Source: Chlamydiia bacterium
GTDB lineage: Bacteria; Chlamydiota; Chlamydiia; Chlamydiales; Simkaniaceae
NCBI GenBank assembly: GCA_030429605.1
Contig: JAUIEV010000006.1
Location: forward strand, 1 to 42,153
Length of the DNA: 42,153 nt
Direction: 5' to 3'
In this document: one piece after another, positions 34,401-41,540 of the stretch
How positions within the stretch are numbered: the stretch's first letter is position 1
Layout of the letters: each line of letters begins with the position of its first letter
The notes under the pieces: model-generated
What the model was told of the DNA's origin: nothing
The model's database searches: none
What the model saw: only the letters and a program-made list of their open reading frames with translations
Program-made: the position numbers and the translations under genes

Positions 34401-36304
34401 CCTGTGAAAATAAGGGAGTTTGTCGATGAGACATATCGTGCATTGTTGAGTGCTTCAATAAACTGTTTGTTTTGTAGCTTTGCGCCTTTGAAGCTTCGAG
34501 CTAAGTCTTTCAGTTCAGAAAGGAGTTTTTCTCCATGCTTCATTTTGGGCTTGTATACGAAGTAATCCGTTGCTCGTGGTGAGACAGTCTCTGCAACATC
34601 TATCGTTGGGAGCATTTCTTTGACTCGAGCAATAGAAACTTTGTCTCCGGTAAAGACAATGGAATGCGACTTCTCGACATATCGTGCTGTCTCAAGTGTC
34701 GTGATTAGCTCTTGGTTCGCAAGACCGGAACTTTTTAAACTATCGCCAAGCTCTTCAAGAGAATCAAGGAGTGATTCAGGATCATGTGTTTTAGGTTTGT
34801 ATACGAAAAACTCATTACTCACCGGCATTTTTTTGAGCGGCTTTTTTGATTCTTCTGGCTTAACATCGAGCGTTGGAATCACTTCTTTCACGCGATCTAT
34901 AGCACTCTTAGGTCCAGAAAAAACAAGAGAGTGTGTTTCTGGGATGTACCGCATCGACTCAAGTGTTTCAATCAGTTGCTTGTCTGGTTGAGGAGCCTTT
35001 TGCAGGTTATCGGAGAGATGTTCAATAGACGCATCAAGCTGTTCTTCAGTTGAGTTTTTGATTTTGTATATAAAAAAATCGCTTTTCCCAAGTCCTAGAT
35101 AGGTTTTTGATACCTGGGTGTCAAGGTTTGCTAGTAAATTCTTCACTTCCGCAAGTGATGGTTTAGTCCCGGTAAAAACAATCGAATTACTTGACTTGAC
35201 GTACCTCATCGAATTGATCGTGTCTAACAGTGCTGGTTTTCGAGAGGTAGAGGCTCCTAAATCTTTTGCAATATCCTGGAGAGATGCTTTTAGCTCGGAA
35301 AAGGGCTGGTACTGAATTTTGTAGATAAAAACATTATCTCCAGACATTTTTTTTCGCTTTAAAAGGCCGTCATTATCGATCGCTTTTAAAAACGTAACCG
35401 CTTCATCTACAAGAAAGGGTGTTGAAAGAATAAAGACAGAGTTACTTTCCGGCTGTGCAGCAATAATGACTGGATTCCCTTCAGATATGGGCGTAAGAAG
35501 CTGCCTGAGCATTGTTTCTGCAGTCAGAGAATCGCCATTTCGAATTTCAAATGCTTGGAGGACGAGAGGGGGGACCGGTTCATCAAGCGCTCGGAGTAGG
35601 TCACTAATTTTTTCAACATTTCCGATAATATCGGTAACAATGATTTTTCGAGTATTTGGAACGTTCGAGACGATTCCGCTTTGAGAAAGAAGTTGTTGGA
35701 GTATGGGGGCTACAGACTGTGGATTGGAGTTTTTTACTTCGAAAACCCGCGTTAATATTGCAGGGAGATTCTCTCCGACAACTGTGTCATCAGCCACGAC
35801 AGGGGCAATTGCACCAAGTGCTTCACTTTTGTGCAAAAGTATGTTTTCTCCGTCATCTGTTATGCGGAAGCCATTGACTCGTAAGATTTGGTAAAAGGCT
35901 GAGACCACACTTGGAAGGGATGCTTCTCCTTCAGAAGTCATTGTGATTGGAAAACTTAGGTCATTCTCATTATAGAGAAAATTGAGTTTTCCTATTTTTG
36001 CTAAGAACTTAACAACTTCTAATGCTGGTACATTATTAAAATTGATAGTGTATCCGGGCTCGCTATTGAGCTCTTTAAACTTTTCTTCGATAGTTACTTG
36101 ATTTGCACTACTCTTTGCTGCAAAAGAAAATTGGTTTGCACAAAGTGACAATGCAATAGCAGAGGAAATAAATCGGCTATTTCCAGAAAACCACTGAGAC
36201 AATGTCATACTTCGACGGTTATGTGGTTTGTTAATCGATACTTCAGCAGAAAAGGGCTGCTTCTTTTTCATGTACATACCAGCTATTATTACGACATGTT
36301 TCAC
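31409..36304 (-). CDS. sctC: Type III secretion secretin SctC/CdsC with expanded periplasmic domain array
   Basis: Outer-membrane ring of the T3SS injectisome. The frame opens at GTG 36304; ATG 36277 and ATG 36271 are equally possible, all ahead of a hydrophobic segment (SSAIALSLCANQFSFAA) that should be the signal peptide. After an N0-like domain (~70-160) and two secretin N-type domains (~183-245, 248-313) come twelve tandem diverged modules (~324-1315), then the secretin channel domain (~1318-1595) with VFIEVLVVETQVTDN, GNNIPYAGS and the C-terminal VPCLGGLP-like IPCLGGLPVLGLAF and IIVFIRPHII. Total 1631 codons, against about 920 in Chlamydia trachomatis CdsC as I recall and about 600 in YscC. 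It follows the kinase gene after 127 bases. Confidence 0.93.
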   Translation of the reverse strand: MKHVVIIAGMYMKKKQPFSAEVSINKPHNRRSMTLSQWFSGNSRFISSAIALSLCANQFSFAAKSSANQVTIEEKFKELNSEPGYTINFNNVPALEVVKFLAKIGKLNFLYNENDLSFPITMTSEGEASLPSVVSAFYQILRVNGFRITDDGENILLHKSEALGAIAPVVADDTVVGENLPAILTRVFEVKNSNPQSVAPILQQLLSQSGIVSNVPNTRKIIVTDIIGNVEKISDLLRALDEPVPPLVLQAFEIRNGDSLTAETMLRQLLTPISEGNPVIIAAQPESNSVFILSTPFLVDEAVTFLKAIDNDGLLKRKKMSGDNVFIYKIQYQPFSELKASLQDIAKDLGASTSRKPALLDTINSMRYVKSSNSIVFTGTKPSLAEVKNLLANLDTQVSKTYLGLGKSDFFIYKIKNSTEEQLDASIEHLSDNLQKAPQPDKQLIETLESMRYIPETHSLVFSGPKSAIDRVKEVIPTLDVKPEESKKPLKKMPVSNEFFVYKPKTHDPESLLDSLEELGDSLKSSGLANQELITTLETARYVEKSHSIVFTGDKVSIARVKEMLPTIDVAETVSPRATDYFVYKPKMKHGEKLLSELKDLARSFKGAKLQNKQFIEALNNARYVSSTNSLIFTGTESAVNEIKTLLPTIDHEAPSESNIFIYKIKNSTKANIEEGLDQISAGLPDDDPLKKTIRSLHYLPSSNSLVFKGESSSISRVKELLSVIDEKKQVKDYGYALIKLENTPGAKVIKDTKRMSEHLKESGVHSEGLIQTLDSAHFVESTNSIYIAGPKGSVEEARKIIEGFDAAKKKGAPEETFVIYKIENSNGPKMLEDIHEMVRHLKRSGVDDSQLIEALESAQFVKSSNSIYISGPASVLDQVKPILENFDVTQKPKDGERTYSIYKLKNAEGETVLDDLKKMRSNISASGIDNKALIHSLESARYISSTNSIYFTGDKTTIEEMTNIIENFDVPRKAIPKNSAFFMYKPVHGSPKSVRTSLISIAEELRSSGLADKSLIETIRNVRVVDKTNSLLFTGTEANIKEIKKLVAEVDNPLQDVKTVGKTTFVVYKIKYAPAKQLIAHLKSVAGDLSASSAQDEQMVRTIDGLRYISETNSIVFTGTKDTLEKVLQLVSKFDTKDQESTTPVVTPETYVIYKPKYLSGEELVQILNDFEKNLMSSGVKDDELFGTINNIKWMPRTSSILVSGPDDATKKVEALLKRFDVPGEGSSSKQNIETINDLSFLIYKLQFHQGNEIESALRSIAQDLIRAPNADKNKPLIDAINSIQWIQVTNSLLGTGDATTLARLKDLLKNIDVPLRQVFIEVLVVETQVTDNTEFGLRYGSQGVYKERLSYGTGALPTATGGTDPYSTFNSALQNITASTTPTGQDVPLASGSSSLGVIGDIILHKGKSYFALGSLVNALQTDGESTVVLNQKLITQDNQQSNIFVGNNIPYAGSVVNTTQNGGTQTNTNLEYRDIGVNLTITPTVGDGNMLTLNIDQEISEEEEDSSGGEIQTGQVNGIRTSKTTTSTKITMPTDHFLAISGMIRNQTVVTKTGIPCLGGLPVLGLAFSQNDRRKVAQNIIVFIRPHIINTFEEYKQITERQEDLYRAQAPIEPFDEAIELVKTPDDD
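32360..35335 (-). repeat. Twelve tandem ~80-residue secretin N-type modules inside sctC
   Basis: Each module starts with a strand such as FIYKIK and ends with a strand-helix piece such as SNSIVFTG followed by VKxLLxxxD. Approximate residues (counted from codon 1 at 36304): 324-396, 409-481, 498-570, 580-651, 659-727, 735-806, 817-889, 899-971, 981-1053, 1065-1137, 1151-1223, 1240-1315. Between modules lie linkers of about 8-17 residues, rich in Lys, Pro, Glu and Ser. Modules 6-8 resemble each other most (TNSIYI or SNSIYI then GP or TGD), and their DNA shares short stretches such as GTAGATTGAATTCG. The pattern is that of the NolW-like ring-building domain. Confidence 0.85.
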
Positions 36305-36431
36305 ACAATAGTTTCAACCTTCATCAGGTAAAAAAAAATATTGAGTGTAAAGGCTCATGCTAAAGTAAAGGTCGTTATTTATGCAATAAGAGACTTTGTA
36401 AAAAATATCCTGCGTTGTGGCAGTATATGCC

Positions 36432-38042
36432 TTACATAATTCTTTGGAGAGTTATGACTGCTTTTGGTGATGTTTCTAACCCATACTTTGTGTGGGATGC
36501 GAGCTCTTTATAGACTGCAACTGCTTGCTTTTGAGGAGCGAGCTCCATGTACTCTTCAAGATTGTTTTCTATAAGAGTATGTAGATCGAGGATTTTTTCT
36601 TCCTCTTGATCAAGTGACGTATTGAATGTGTGTAAAAAGAGAGAGTCTCCCTCTTTCCAATTATCAGATGTAAATGTGTAGTCTGTGGAGCTTGAAAATC
36701 CAAGTCGGGGGTTGTCGTTTTCTAGAAGGCGTGCTGACTTGCTTCCAAAAGGGATATGCCACACGGGGCTCATTCCACAGGAAATAAATTCGAAGGTATC
36801 TTCTTCAGGGTTTATATAGAGAAAAAGAGAAGAAAAATCAGGCAAAAACTTATCTTGGGCAAGTCGCGCATTGAGTTTTTGAATAAAATCTGTTGGATGA
36901 AATTTTTTCAACGGCTCATTCAGTGGTTCGCTATAGAGTGTGCGAACACATCCCATCAGGTATCCAATATGAGAAAGCGACTCAACCTGATTCTCATGAA
37001 ATTCTCCACAATAGATAAGTGAACTTCCGTTACCAAATCGAACAAAATCATAAAAGAGGCCGAGAGAAGAAATCGTTTTCGATCGTCCTAAACCAACTTC
37101 TAATTCATTCCAATTTGGAAGGGAGTCTGACAAAAGTGCCATGTGGCAGTTTCGAATCTGCTCAAAAAGTTCAGTAACTTGGTCTCTTCCGGAGCGATCC
37201 TTTTCAAGCGCATCAGAGGAGATATATGCATTTATATCTGTAATCACATCAACGACGTCTTGATATCTGTCTGAGACTTTGGGCTCAAGCATCTTCTGAA
37301 TGATATTTCGTATGTTGGGAGGGAGTAAAGAAAACTGAAACGTACCAAAACTAAATTTTCCGACAAGGAGTTCATATGCAATAACGCCAAGAGAATAGAT
37401 ATCAGAGGCAGTGACAACATTTTTTGCGCTCTTTTTTTGCTCAGGACTCATATAGTTTGGTGTGCCAAGCATTCTACCACCTTTTGCAAGTGCATCAGAT
37501 GCATTATCCATTACTTGTGCAATGCCAAAATCGATCACCTTCACAGCACCTGTTTCTGTGATGAGAATATTTTCCGGCTTCAGATCTCTGTGAATGATTC
37601 CATGCGTATGGAGGTGTAGAAGAGCATATGAAACTTGTAGCACAATATCGAGGGCGCTTTTTAATGAAAGTGATTGTTGAAGAATAAATTGCTTTAAGGA
37701 AATGCCCTGAATGAATTCCATAGCAATGTAGAGGCCGCCCTCCCATTCACCTTCGCCATACAGTTTAATTATATTTGGATGGTCAGCAAGTTGAATGATA
37801 TGAGCTTCATTTAAAAACTGCTCTTTTAGCTCTGGATGTTGTACAAATTGCGGGGAAAGCACTTTGATAGCAAGAGAAGCTGTGTCGTCTTCTTTTTTTC
37901 CAAGATAGAGGAGGCTCATTCCTCCCTTACTGAGGAGGCTTTCAATTTTATATGGTCCAATAACAGGTGGAAGTGCAGTCGGAGGAGTGTTTTCTCCAAA
38001 TGTAGGAAGGGTTGTTTGTTTATAAAACTCTTCTTCAATCAT
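36432..38042 (-). CDS. Ser/Thr protein kinase fused to a degenerate PP2C/SpoIIE-like domain (Pkn5 position)
   Basis: Sits where Chlamydia has Pkn5 (CT673), between sctQ and sctC. The Hanks-type kinase (residues ~30-275) keeps its key residues: glycine loop LLSKGGMSLLYLG, Lys60 (AIKVL), Glu79, Asp153 in HRDLKPEN, DFG at 171-173 and GTPNYMSPEQ. The C-terminal half (~310-515) follows the order of a SpoIIE-type PP2C phosphatase: LGLFYDFVRFGNGSS, LIYCGEFHE, FLYINPEEDTFEFISCGMSPVW, LGFSSSTDYTF and GDSLFLHT. Compared with RsbU-type enzymes, the usual GDFYD and GDVSGHG metal sites read GLFYD and CGEFHE, so phosphatase activity is doubtful. Its start overlaps sctQ by eight bases. No membrane helix is seen; it is probably cytoplasmic or itself secreted. 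Confidence 0.85.
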   Translation of the reverse strand: MIEEEFYKQTTLPTFGENTPPTALPPVIGPYKIESLLSKGGMSLLYLGKKEDDTASLAIKVLSPQFVQHPELKEQFLNEAHIIQLADHPNIIKLYGEGEWEGGLYIAMEFIQGISLKQFILQQSLSLKSALDIVLQVSYALLHLHTHGIIHRDLKPENILITETGAVKVIDFGIAQVMDNASDALAKGGRMLGTPNYMSPEQKKSAKNVVTASDIYSLGVIAYELLVGKFSFGTFQFSLLPPNIRNIIQKMLEPKVSDRYQDVVDVITDINAYISSDALEKDRSGRDQVTELFEQIRNCHMALLSDSLPNWNELEVGLGRSKTISSLGLFYDFVRFGNGSSLIYCGEFHENQVESLSHIGYLMGCVRTLYSEPLNEPLKKFHPTDFIQKLNARLAQDKFLPDFSSLFLYINPEEDTFEFISCGMSPVWHIPFGSKSARLLENDNPRLGFSSSTDYTFTSDNWKEGDSLFLHTFNTSLDQEEEKILDLHTLIENNLEEYMELAPQKQAVAVYKELASHTKYGLETSPKAVITLQRIM

Positions 38043-38409
38043 GCTTTGCAGTTTTGGTTATTTGAATACCAATACACTCACCAACTTGAGTGAGCATGCC
38101 CTCCGCAACTGGTTGGCCAGCAATTGTAAGGCGAACAGGTTTTTCAGGATGAATACCTGTTTCGATCACGTTCCCAGGTGCAAGTTGAACGAGCTTTGAT
38201 AAGGGAATTGAAACAAGGCCAAGCTCAACGGTTAATTTAAGCGGAACATCTTGTGCCTGAACAAGGGGCGAGCCTTGTTCGCTCGACGTTTCTTCGTCTG
38301 ACTCCTTCGCGTCATGCTCTTCCTTAGAGCTCTCATCGTGAGCTGGTTCTTTGTGAGCGTCTTCTGGAAGATCACTCATAAATGATTCGTCAGAAAAGGT
38401 GTCATCCAT
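38035..38409 (-). CDS. Predicted internal-start product SctQ-C
   Basis: Codon 281 of sctQ is ATG (38407-38409 on the plus strand as CAT), in frame, preceded by AGGAGA at 38415-38420 with six bases between AGGAG and ATG. This is the best Shine-Dalgarno match in this operon, better than that of sctQ itself. The product would be 124 residues: a short lead, the acidic linker and the whole second SpoA domain. Yersinia YscQ, Salmonella SpaO and Shigella Spa33 are known to make such a C-terminal product from an internal start, and it joins the sorting platform. For this organism it is a prediction. Confidence 0.55.
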   Translation of the reverse strand: MDDTFSDESFMSDLPEDAHKEPAHDESSKEEHDAKESDEETSSEQGSPLVQAQDVPLKLTVELGLVSIPLSKLVQLAPGNVIETGIHPEKPVRLTIAGQPVAEGMLTQVGECIGIQITKTAKHD

Positions 38410-39249
38410 CGCTTTCTCCTGCAGTGTGAATGGGTAATCAAGAATTTTAATCGAGTTGTCTTTCACTTTGACTTGAAAAAGAGGTGTTTCTTCAAAGACG
38501 AGCTGGAAGGTTCCCTTGCCCGTTTGAGGAGAATAACTTGCATAGTCTAACAGAACAAAATCGCCTTCAGAAATACTTTTGAGGGCTTTTTGAGGCAGTG
38601 ATACGTGTCCAAGCGTGATTGCTGTGGTTATTGGGATTTCACTTTTTTCAGCACGTTCGATAAGAGAAGGTTTTTTCTGTGCATATAAAGTTGCTACAGC
38701 ATGTTGCATACTTTTTGGAAGAAGGAGCCTTGCCCAGATAGATCGATTTTTGTTTGTAAGTTGAACATCTACAGAGTAGCAGTTTTCTTGTGGAAGCGAA
38801 GCTGTCTGCAGCGTTGGTGCGAGGTCTCCACCAGTCGAAGCTCTGAATGCATCAGCCACGAGGAGTGAAAGAAACGTGGTAAATCCCTTGCGAATACTTT
38901 CATCAAGAAGGCCTTCTTTTTCTCCTTCTTCAACCAAGATCCAAGATGCTATTTCATGAATATCGTCTTGTGGAATAACAAGAAACCCTTTTTCATTTAA
39001 GGGGCGGATATCGAATCCTTGTATATACGGCGCATCTCCAAGTGAATCCAATAGCTGACTTTCAGATATCCACTCTGCTTTCGATTCGATGACATTCAAC
39101 TCGTCGAGCCCGAGTGATTCTCGGAGCGTGCGGGTACATTCATCCCAAGAAAAAGAAAATGAGCCTTCCCACATCGGAATAACTTGAGCCTCTTCAAGTG
39201 CATTTTGTAAAGAGGGGAGCCAAAATGGAGGATGGGTGTCGCGTGTCAT
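38035..39249 (-). CDS. sctQ: Type III secretion sorting-platform protein SctQ/CdsQ
   Basis: Cytoplasmic C-ring component that recruits chaperone-substrate complexes. ATG 39249 opens 404 residues. The N-terminal ~200 residues are the variable YscQ region. A first SpoA domain lies at ~210-275 (ITLGHVSLPQKALKSISEGDFV; PQTGKGTFQLVF). An acidic linker follows (~290-330, many Glu, Asp and Ser), then the second SpoA domain at ~335-404 (LTVELGLVSIPLSKLVQLAPG; VAEGMLTQVGECIGIQI). The order matches YscQ/FliN proteins. A promoter lies 40-70 bases upstream. An internal ATG with a strong ribosome-binding site would make a separate C-terminal product. Confidence 0.92.
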   Translation of the reverse strand: MTRDTHPPFWLPSLQNALEEAQVIPMWEGSFSFSWDECTRTLRESLGLDELNVIESKAEWISESQLLDSLGDAPYIQGFDIRPLNEKGFLVIPQDDIHEIASWILVEEGEKEGLLDESIRKGFTTFLSLLVADAFRASTGGDLAPTLQTASLPQENCYSVDVQLTNKNRSIWARLLLPKSMQHAVATLYAQKKPSLIERAEKSEIPITTAITLGHVSLPQKALKSISEGDFVLLDYASYSPQTGKGTFQLVFEETPLFQVKVKDNSIKILDYPFTLQEKAMDDTFSDESFMSDLPEDAHKEPAHDESSKEEHDAKESDEETSSEQGSPLVQAQDVPLKLTVELGLVSIPLSKLVQLAPGNVIETGIHPEKPVRLTIAGQPVAEGMLTQVGECIGIQITKTAKHD

Positions 39250-39287
39250 TAAGCAACTCTCGTTTCTTTCAGACCATAATAGATTAA

Positions 39288-39315
39288 AGTATATTCCTCA
39301 AAGGAGTTTTCTCAA
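39288..39315 (-). promoter_or_regulatory. Promoter ahead of sctQ inside the T3SS operon
   Basis: On the minus strand TTGAGA (39310-39315) and TATACT (39288-39293) are 16 bases apart, in the 96-base gap between the SctP-type gene and sctQ. It would let sctQ, the kinase and sctC be transcribed apart from sctN-O-P. The leader would be about 30 bases. Confidence 0.45.
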
Positions 39316-39345
39316 AGCCTTGAATAGAATGAATACGCTACACGA

Positions 39346-39852
39346 TTAAAGAGGCTGCTTTTTATGAACAGTGTATTTTTTTTCTTCTTTTCGAGTGCGA
39401 TAGACTTGCGAATGCATTGAAAATTCTATGGTATCAAATTGCTCAGAGAGTCTTTTTTGTAGTGCTGGAATGTGTGCAGCAATCTGTTGAGTGGCTTGTT
39501 CTGTGAGCGAAAAGGTAAGGGTGAACTGCATTGGAGCAGTGTCAAACTTTTGCAGTGTAATTTCGCCCATTTCTTGAGATAATGTAATGGTGGTTTCTTC
39601 TATCCCTTCATTCTTTAAATAAGAAACTTTTTCACAGAGGCTGAAAAAAATCTCATCGATTGGAGTGGACCCACTCTCTTGAATCAGCGCAGTAGGAGTA
39701 TCTAAGAGCATCGTTTGAAAGGCCATAAGGGGAGAAGGGGAAAGAGGTGTTTTTTCTTCCTCTTTGAGTAAGAATTTTTTCTTCGGTGTGTTTGAGACCG
39801 TTTTTTTCTCTTGATGTGAAACAGGCTGGCTATGATGTACTTTTTGTGGCAT
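39346..39852 (-). CDS. Small SctP-type protein, paralogue of the upstream gene
   Basis: 168 residues: about 55 basic, disordered residues (PQKVHHSQPVSHQEKK; KKKFLLKEEEKT), then a compact domain of about 100 residues. That domain lines up by eye with the C-terminal domain of the 550-residue protein encoded just upstream: EGIEETTITLSQ against NGVERTTVTVDL, ITLQKFDTAPMQFTLTFS against LILEKADTAQDTFNVELK, and FDTIEFSMHSQVYRTRK against FDFKVHVKKASIQKRYA. So the two genes are tandem paralogues over this domain. The domain's layout recalls the C-terminal export-switch region of needle and hook length-control proteins (SctP/FliK). It follows the larger gene after 33 bases. Function inferred from position; no symbol given. 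Confidence 0.7.
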   Translation of the reverse strand: MPQKVHHSQPVSHQEKKTVSNTPKKKFLLKEEEKTPLSPSPLMAFQTMLLDTPTALIQESGSTPIDEIFFSLCEKVSYLKNEGIEETTITLSQEMGEITLQKFDTAPMQFTLTFSLTEQATQQIAAHIPALQKRLSEQFDTIEFSMHSQVYRTRKEEKKYTVHKKQPL

Positions 39853-39885
39853 GCAAAGGATCCTATCATGAAGCGACGTATTCTG

Positions 39886-41538
39886 TCAGGATGTTTGTGA
39901 GCCTTTCCCTTTCTGTACTGCGTACCGCTTTTGAATACTCGCTTTCTTGACATGCACTTTAAAATCAAAATCTCTTTTCTGAAAGGCGGCAGCAAGATCA
40001 TCTGCATTTTGATTGAATAAAGCGACGGCTTCCGGAGAGGCTTTTAATTCTACATTGAACGTATCTTGTGCAGTGTCGGCCTTTTCAAGAATGAGTTCAG
40101 CTCCATCAAAGACAGAGCCCTTCAGATCGACCGTAACGGTTGTTCGTTCGACGCCGTTAATTTTTTGGATGGTGATGAGTCCCACCATTTTTTCAAAGAG
40201 CTCATAGACTTTCGCACTTAACGTTGACTTTGGAGCCTCTGCTTCTTTCGTGGGAGTAAACTCCATCACTTTTTCAGACTGGTATGTTGCGGCGATTTCA
40301 TCTAAAAGAGCATCCGTATTCTCATCTTTCCCTTGCCTTTCACCACCTGAATCTTTTTCTTGTTGAGTGAGGGGAGTGTGTGTTTTTTCGTCACTGAGCT
40401 CAGAAGTAGAGTGTCCACGCGAGGTGCTGCTTTTTGTTCGAGGCACCCCTTTTTTCTCTTGTTGAGGCTGATCTACTCCAATAGGTCCATCGGTAACAGG
40501 TGCTTTTCCATGTATTTGTTCTCTTGTGTCGAGCTCTTGTTGTTCTGGTATTTTTGGATCACTTCCCTTGGAGTGAATAACGCCTTTCTGCTCGGTCTTA
40601 TTCTGAGAGGCTGGGTGATGGCGCATATCATCTGATTTTTCTGCAACAGTCTTTTCGTTTTTCACCGATGGAGGCTGCTCTCTTTGCGTCGGTGTGTGCT
40701 TTTTCGAGGTGTCTGTTGTTTGAGCCTCTTTCTGAGCAGCTTCTTGCTTTTCAAATTTTTCTCGAAGCTTCTTTTCTTTATACGTTTCAACCCGTTTTTT
40801 TTCTGGAGCAAGACCTGGAATTGTATCCCCCTGGTCTTTTGTTGATGTATCACCGCTTGGCTGTTTTTTCGCATGTGCTTGGCGCCGCTCTTCAAGAGTT
40901 GGACCAAGTGGTTCTGACGTATTTGCTTGGCTTACTTGAGCAGAGCTATCCTCCTGCTTTGAGGTGGGAGGACCTTGTTCATCTTGAGGTGGTGTTGCAG
41001 GTGCTTGAGTCTGCTCGCTTGGTGGAGGGGGAGGCGGAGTCGTCTCTGAAGTTGTCTCTGCAGGTGGGGGAGGTGTATTCTCTGAGGTTGTTTCTACAGG
41101 AGGAGGTGCACTTTCTTCTCCGCCTGATAATTCAAGAGGGGCTTCGGGAGCTGAGTAGATTGTTTTTCGAAGACCTTGACTTGGGGCGTCTTTGTATTCG
41201 AGGTCTGTTTCTCCATCTAGACGTGTAGACTGAGGCGTTCGTGCTTTTGTTCCACCTTCAAACAGAGTATCTTTTTCAGGTTTGTCAGAAAGAACGTCAC
41301 TAAATGCTGTTTCAGCCTGGGGTGTTTCAGGCGCTTTTGGCCCAACGTCAGCTTCTTCTTCTGTTTCACCTTCGTGATCCGAGCGCTTCTTTTTTCTTTG
41401 CTCTCGTTTCTCCGATTCAGATGAAGATTCAACTTTTAAGACTTTTTTAAATTTTTCAGGGTCAGCAACGTCGTCTTTTGGCTTCTGGAGCGAGTCATGG
41501 GCTCCAACATAGCCCCGAATTTTGCTTGGCTCCACCAT
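39886..41538 (-). CDS. sctP: SctP/CdsP-type needle length-control protein
   Basis: Lies between sctO and sctQ, the place of CdsP (CT671) in Chlamydia. The 550 residues fall into two parts. About 1-430 is disordered and low-complexity: Lys/Glu-rich (EKREQRKKKRSDHEGE), a proline block at about 140-190 (PPPPAETTSE; PPPPPPSEQTQ), then Gln/Lys/Thr-rich sequence. About 440-545 is a folded domain (YELFEKMVGLITIQKING; DFDFKVHVKKASIQ). A long flexible ruler followed by a C-terminal switch domain is the plan of SctP/FliK proteins. It starts two bases after the sctO stop. Much longer than the ~280 residues I recall for CT671, nearly all in the disordered part. Family by context and architecture; sequence similarity is weak. 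Confidence 0.68.
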   Translation of the reverse strand: MVEPSKIRGYVGAHDSLQKPKDDVADPEKFKKVLKVESSSESEKREQRKKKRSDHEGETEEEADVGPKAPETPQAETAFSDVLSDKPEKDTLFEGGTKARTPQSTRLDGETDLEYKDAPSQGLRKTIYSAPEAPLELSGGEESAPPPVETTSENTPPPPAETTSETTPPPPPPSEQTQAPATPPQDEQGPPTSKQEDSSAQVSQANTSEPLGPTLEERRQAHAKKQPSGDTSTKDQGDTIPGLAPEKKRVETYKEKKLREKFEKQEAAQKEAQTTDTSKKHTPTQREQPPSVKNEKTVAEKSDDMRHHPASQNKTEQKGVIHSKGSDPKIPEQQELDTREQIHGKAPVTDGPIGVDQPQQEKKGVPRTKSSTSRGHSTSELSDEKTHTPLTQQEKDSGGERQGKDENTDALLDEIAATYQSEKVMEFTPTKEAEAPKSTLSAKVYELFEKMVGLITIQKINGVERTTVTVDLKGSVFDGAELILEKADTAQDTFNVELKASPEAVALFNQNADDLAAAFQKRDFDFKVHVKKASIQKRYAVQKGKGSQTS

Positions 41539-41540
41539 AG

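Noticed and set aside
32360..35335. Secretin repeats as a mobile or recent DNA repeat
   Set aside because: The copies are diverged in DNA and stay in frame with constant domain borders; this is protein-domain duplication, not a mobile element.
40668..41228. 186-codon open frame on the plus strand, rich in Leu and Glu
   Set aside because: It is the antisense of the proline/glutamine-rich part of sctP; low-complexity sequence keeps the opposite frame open. No ribosome-binding site.
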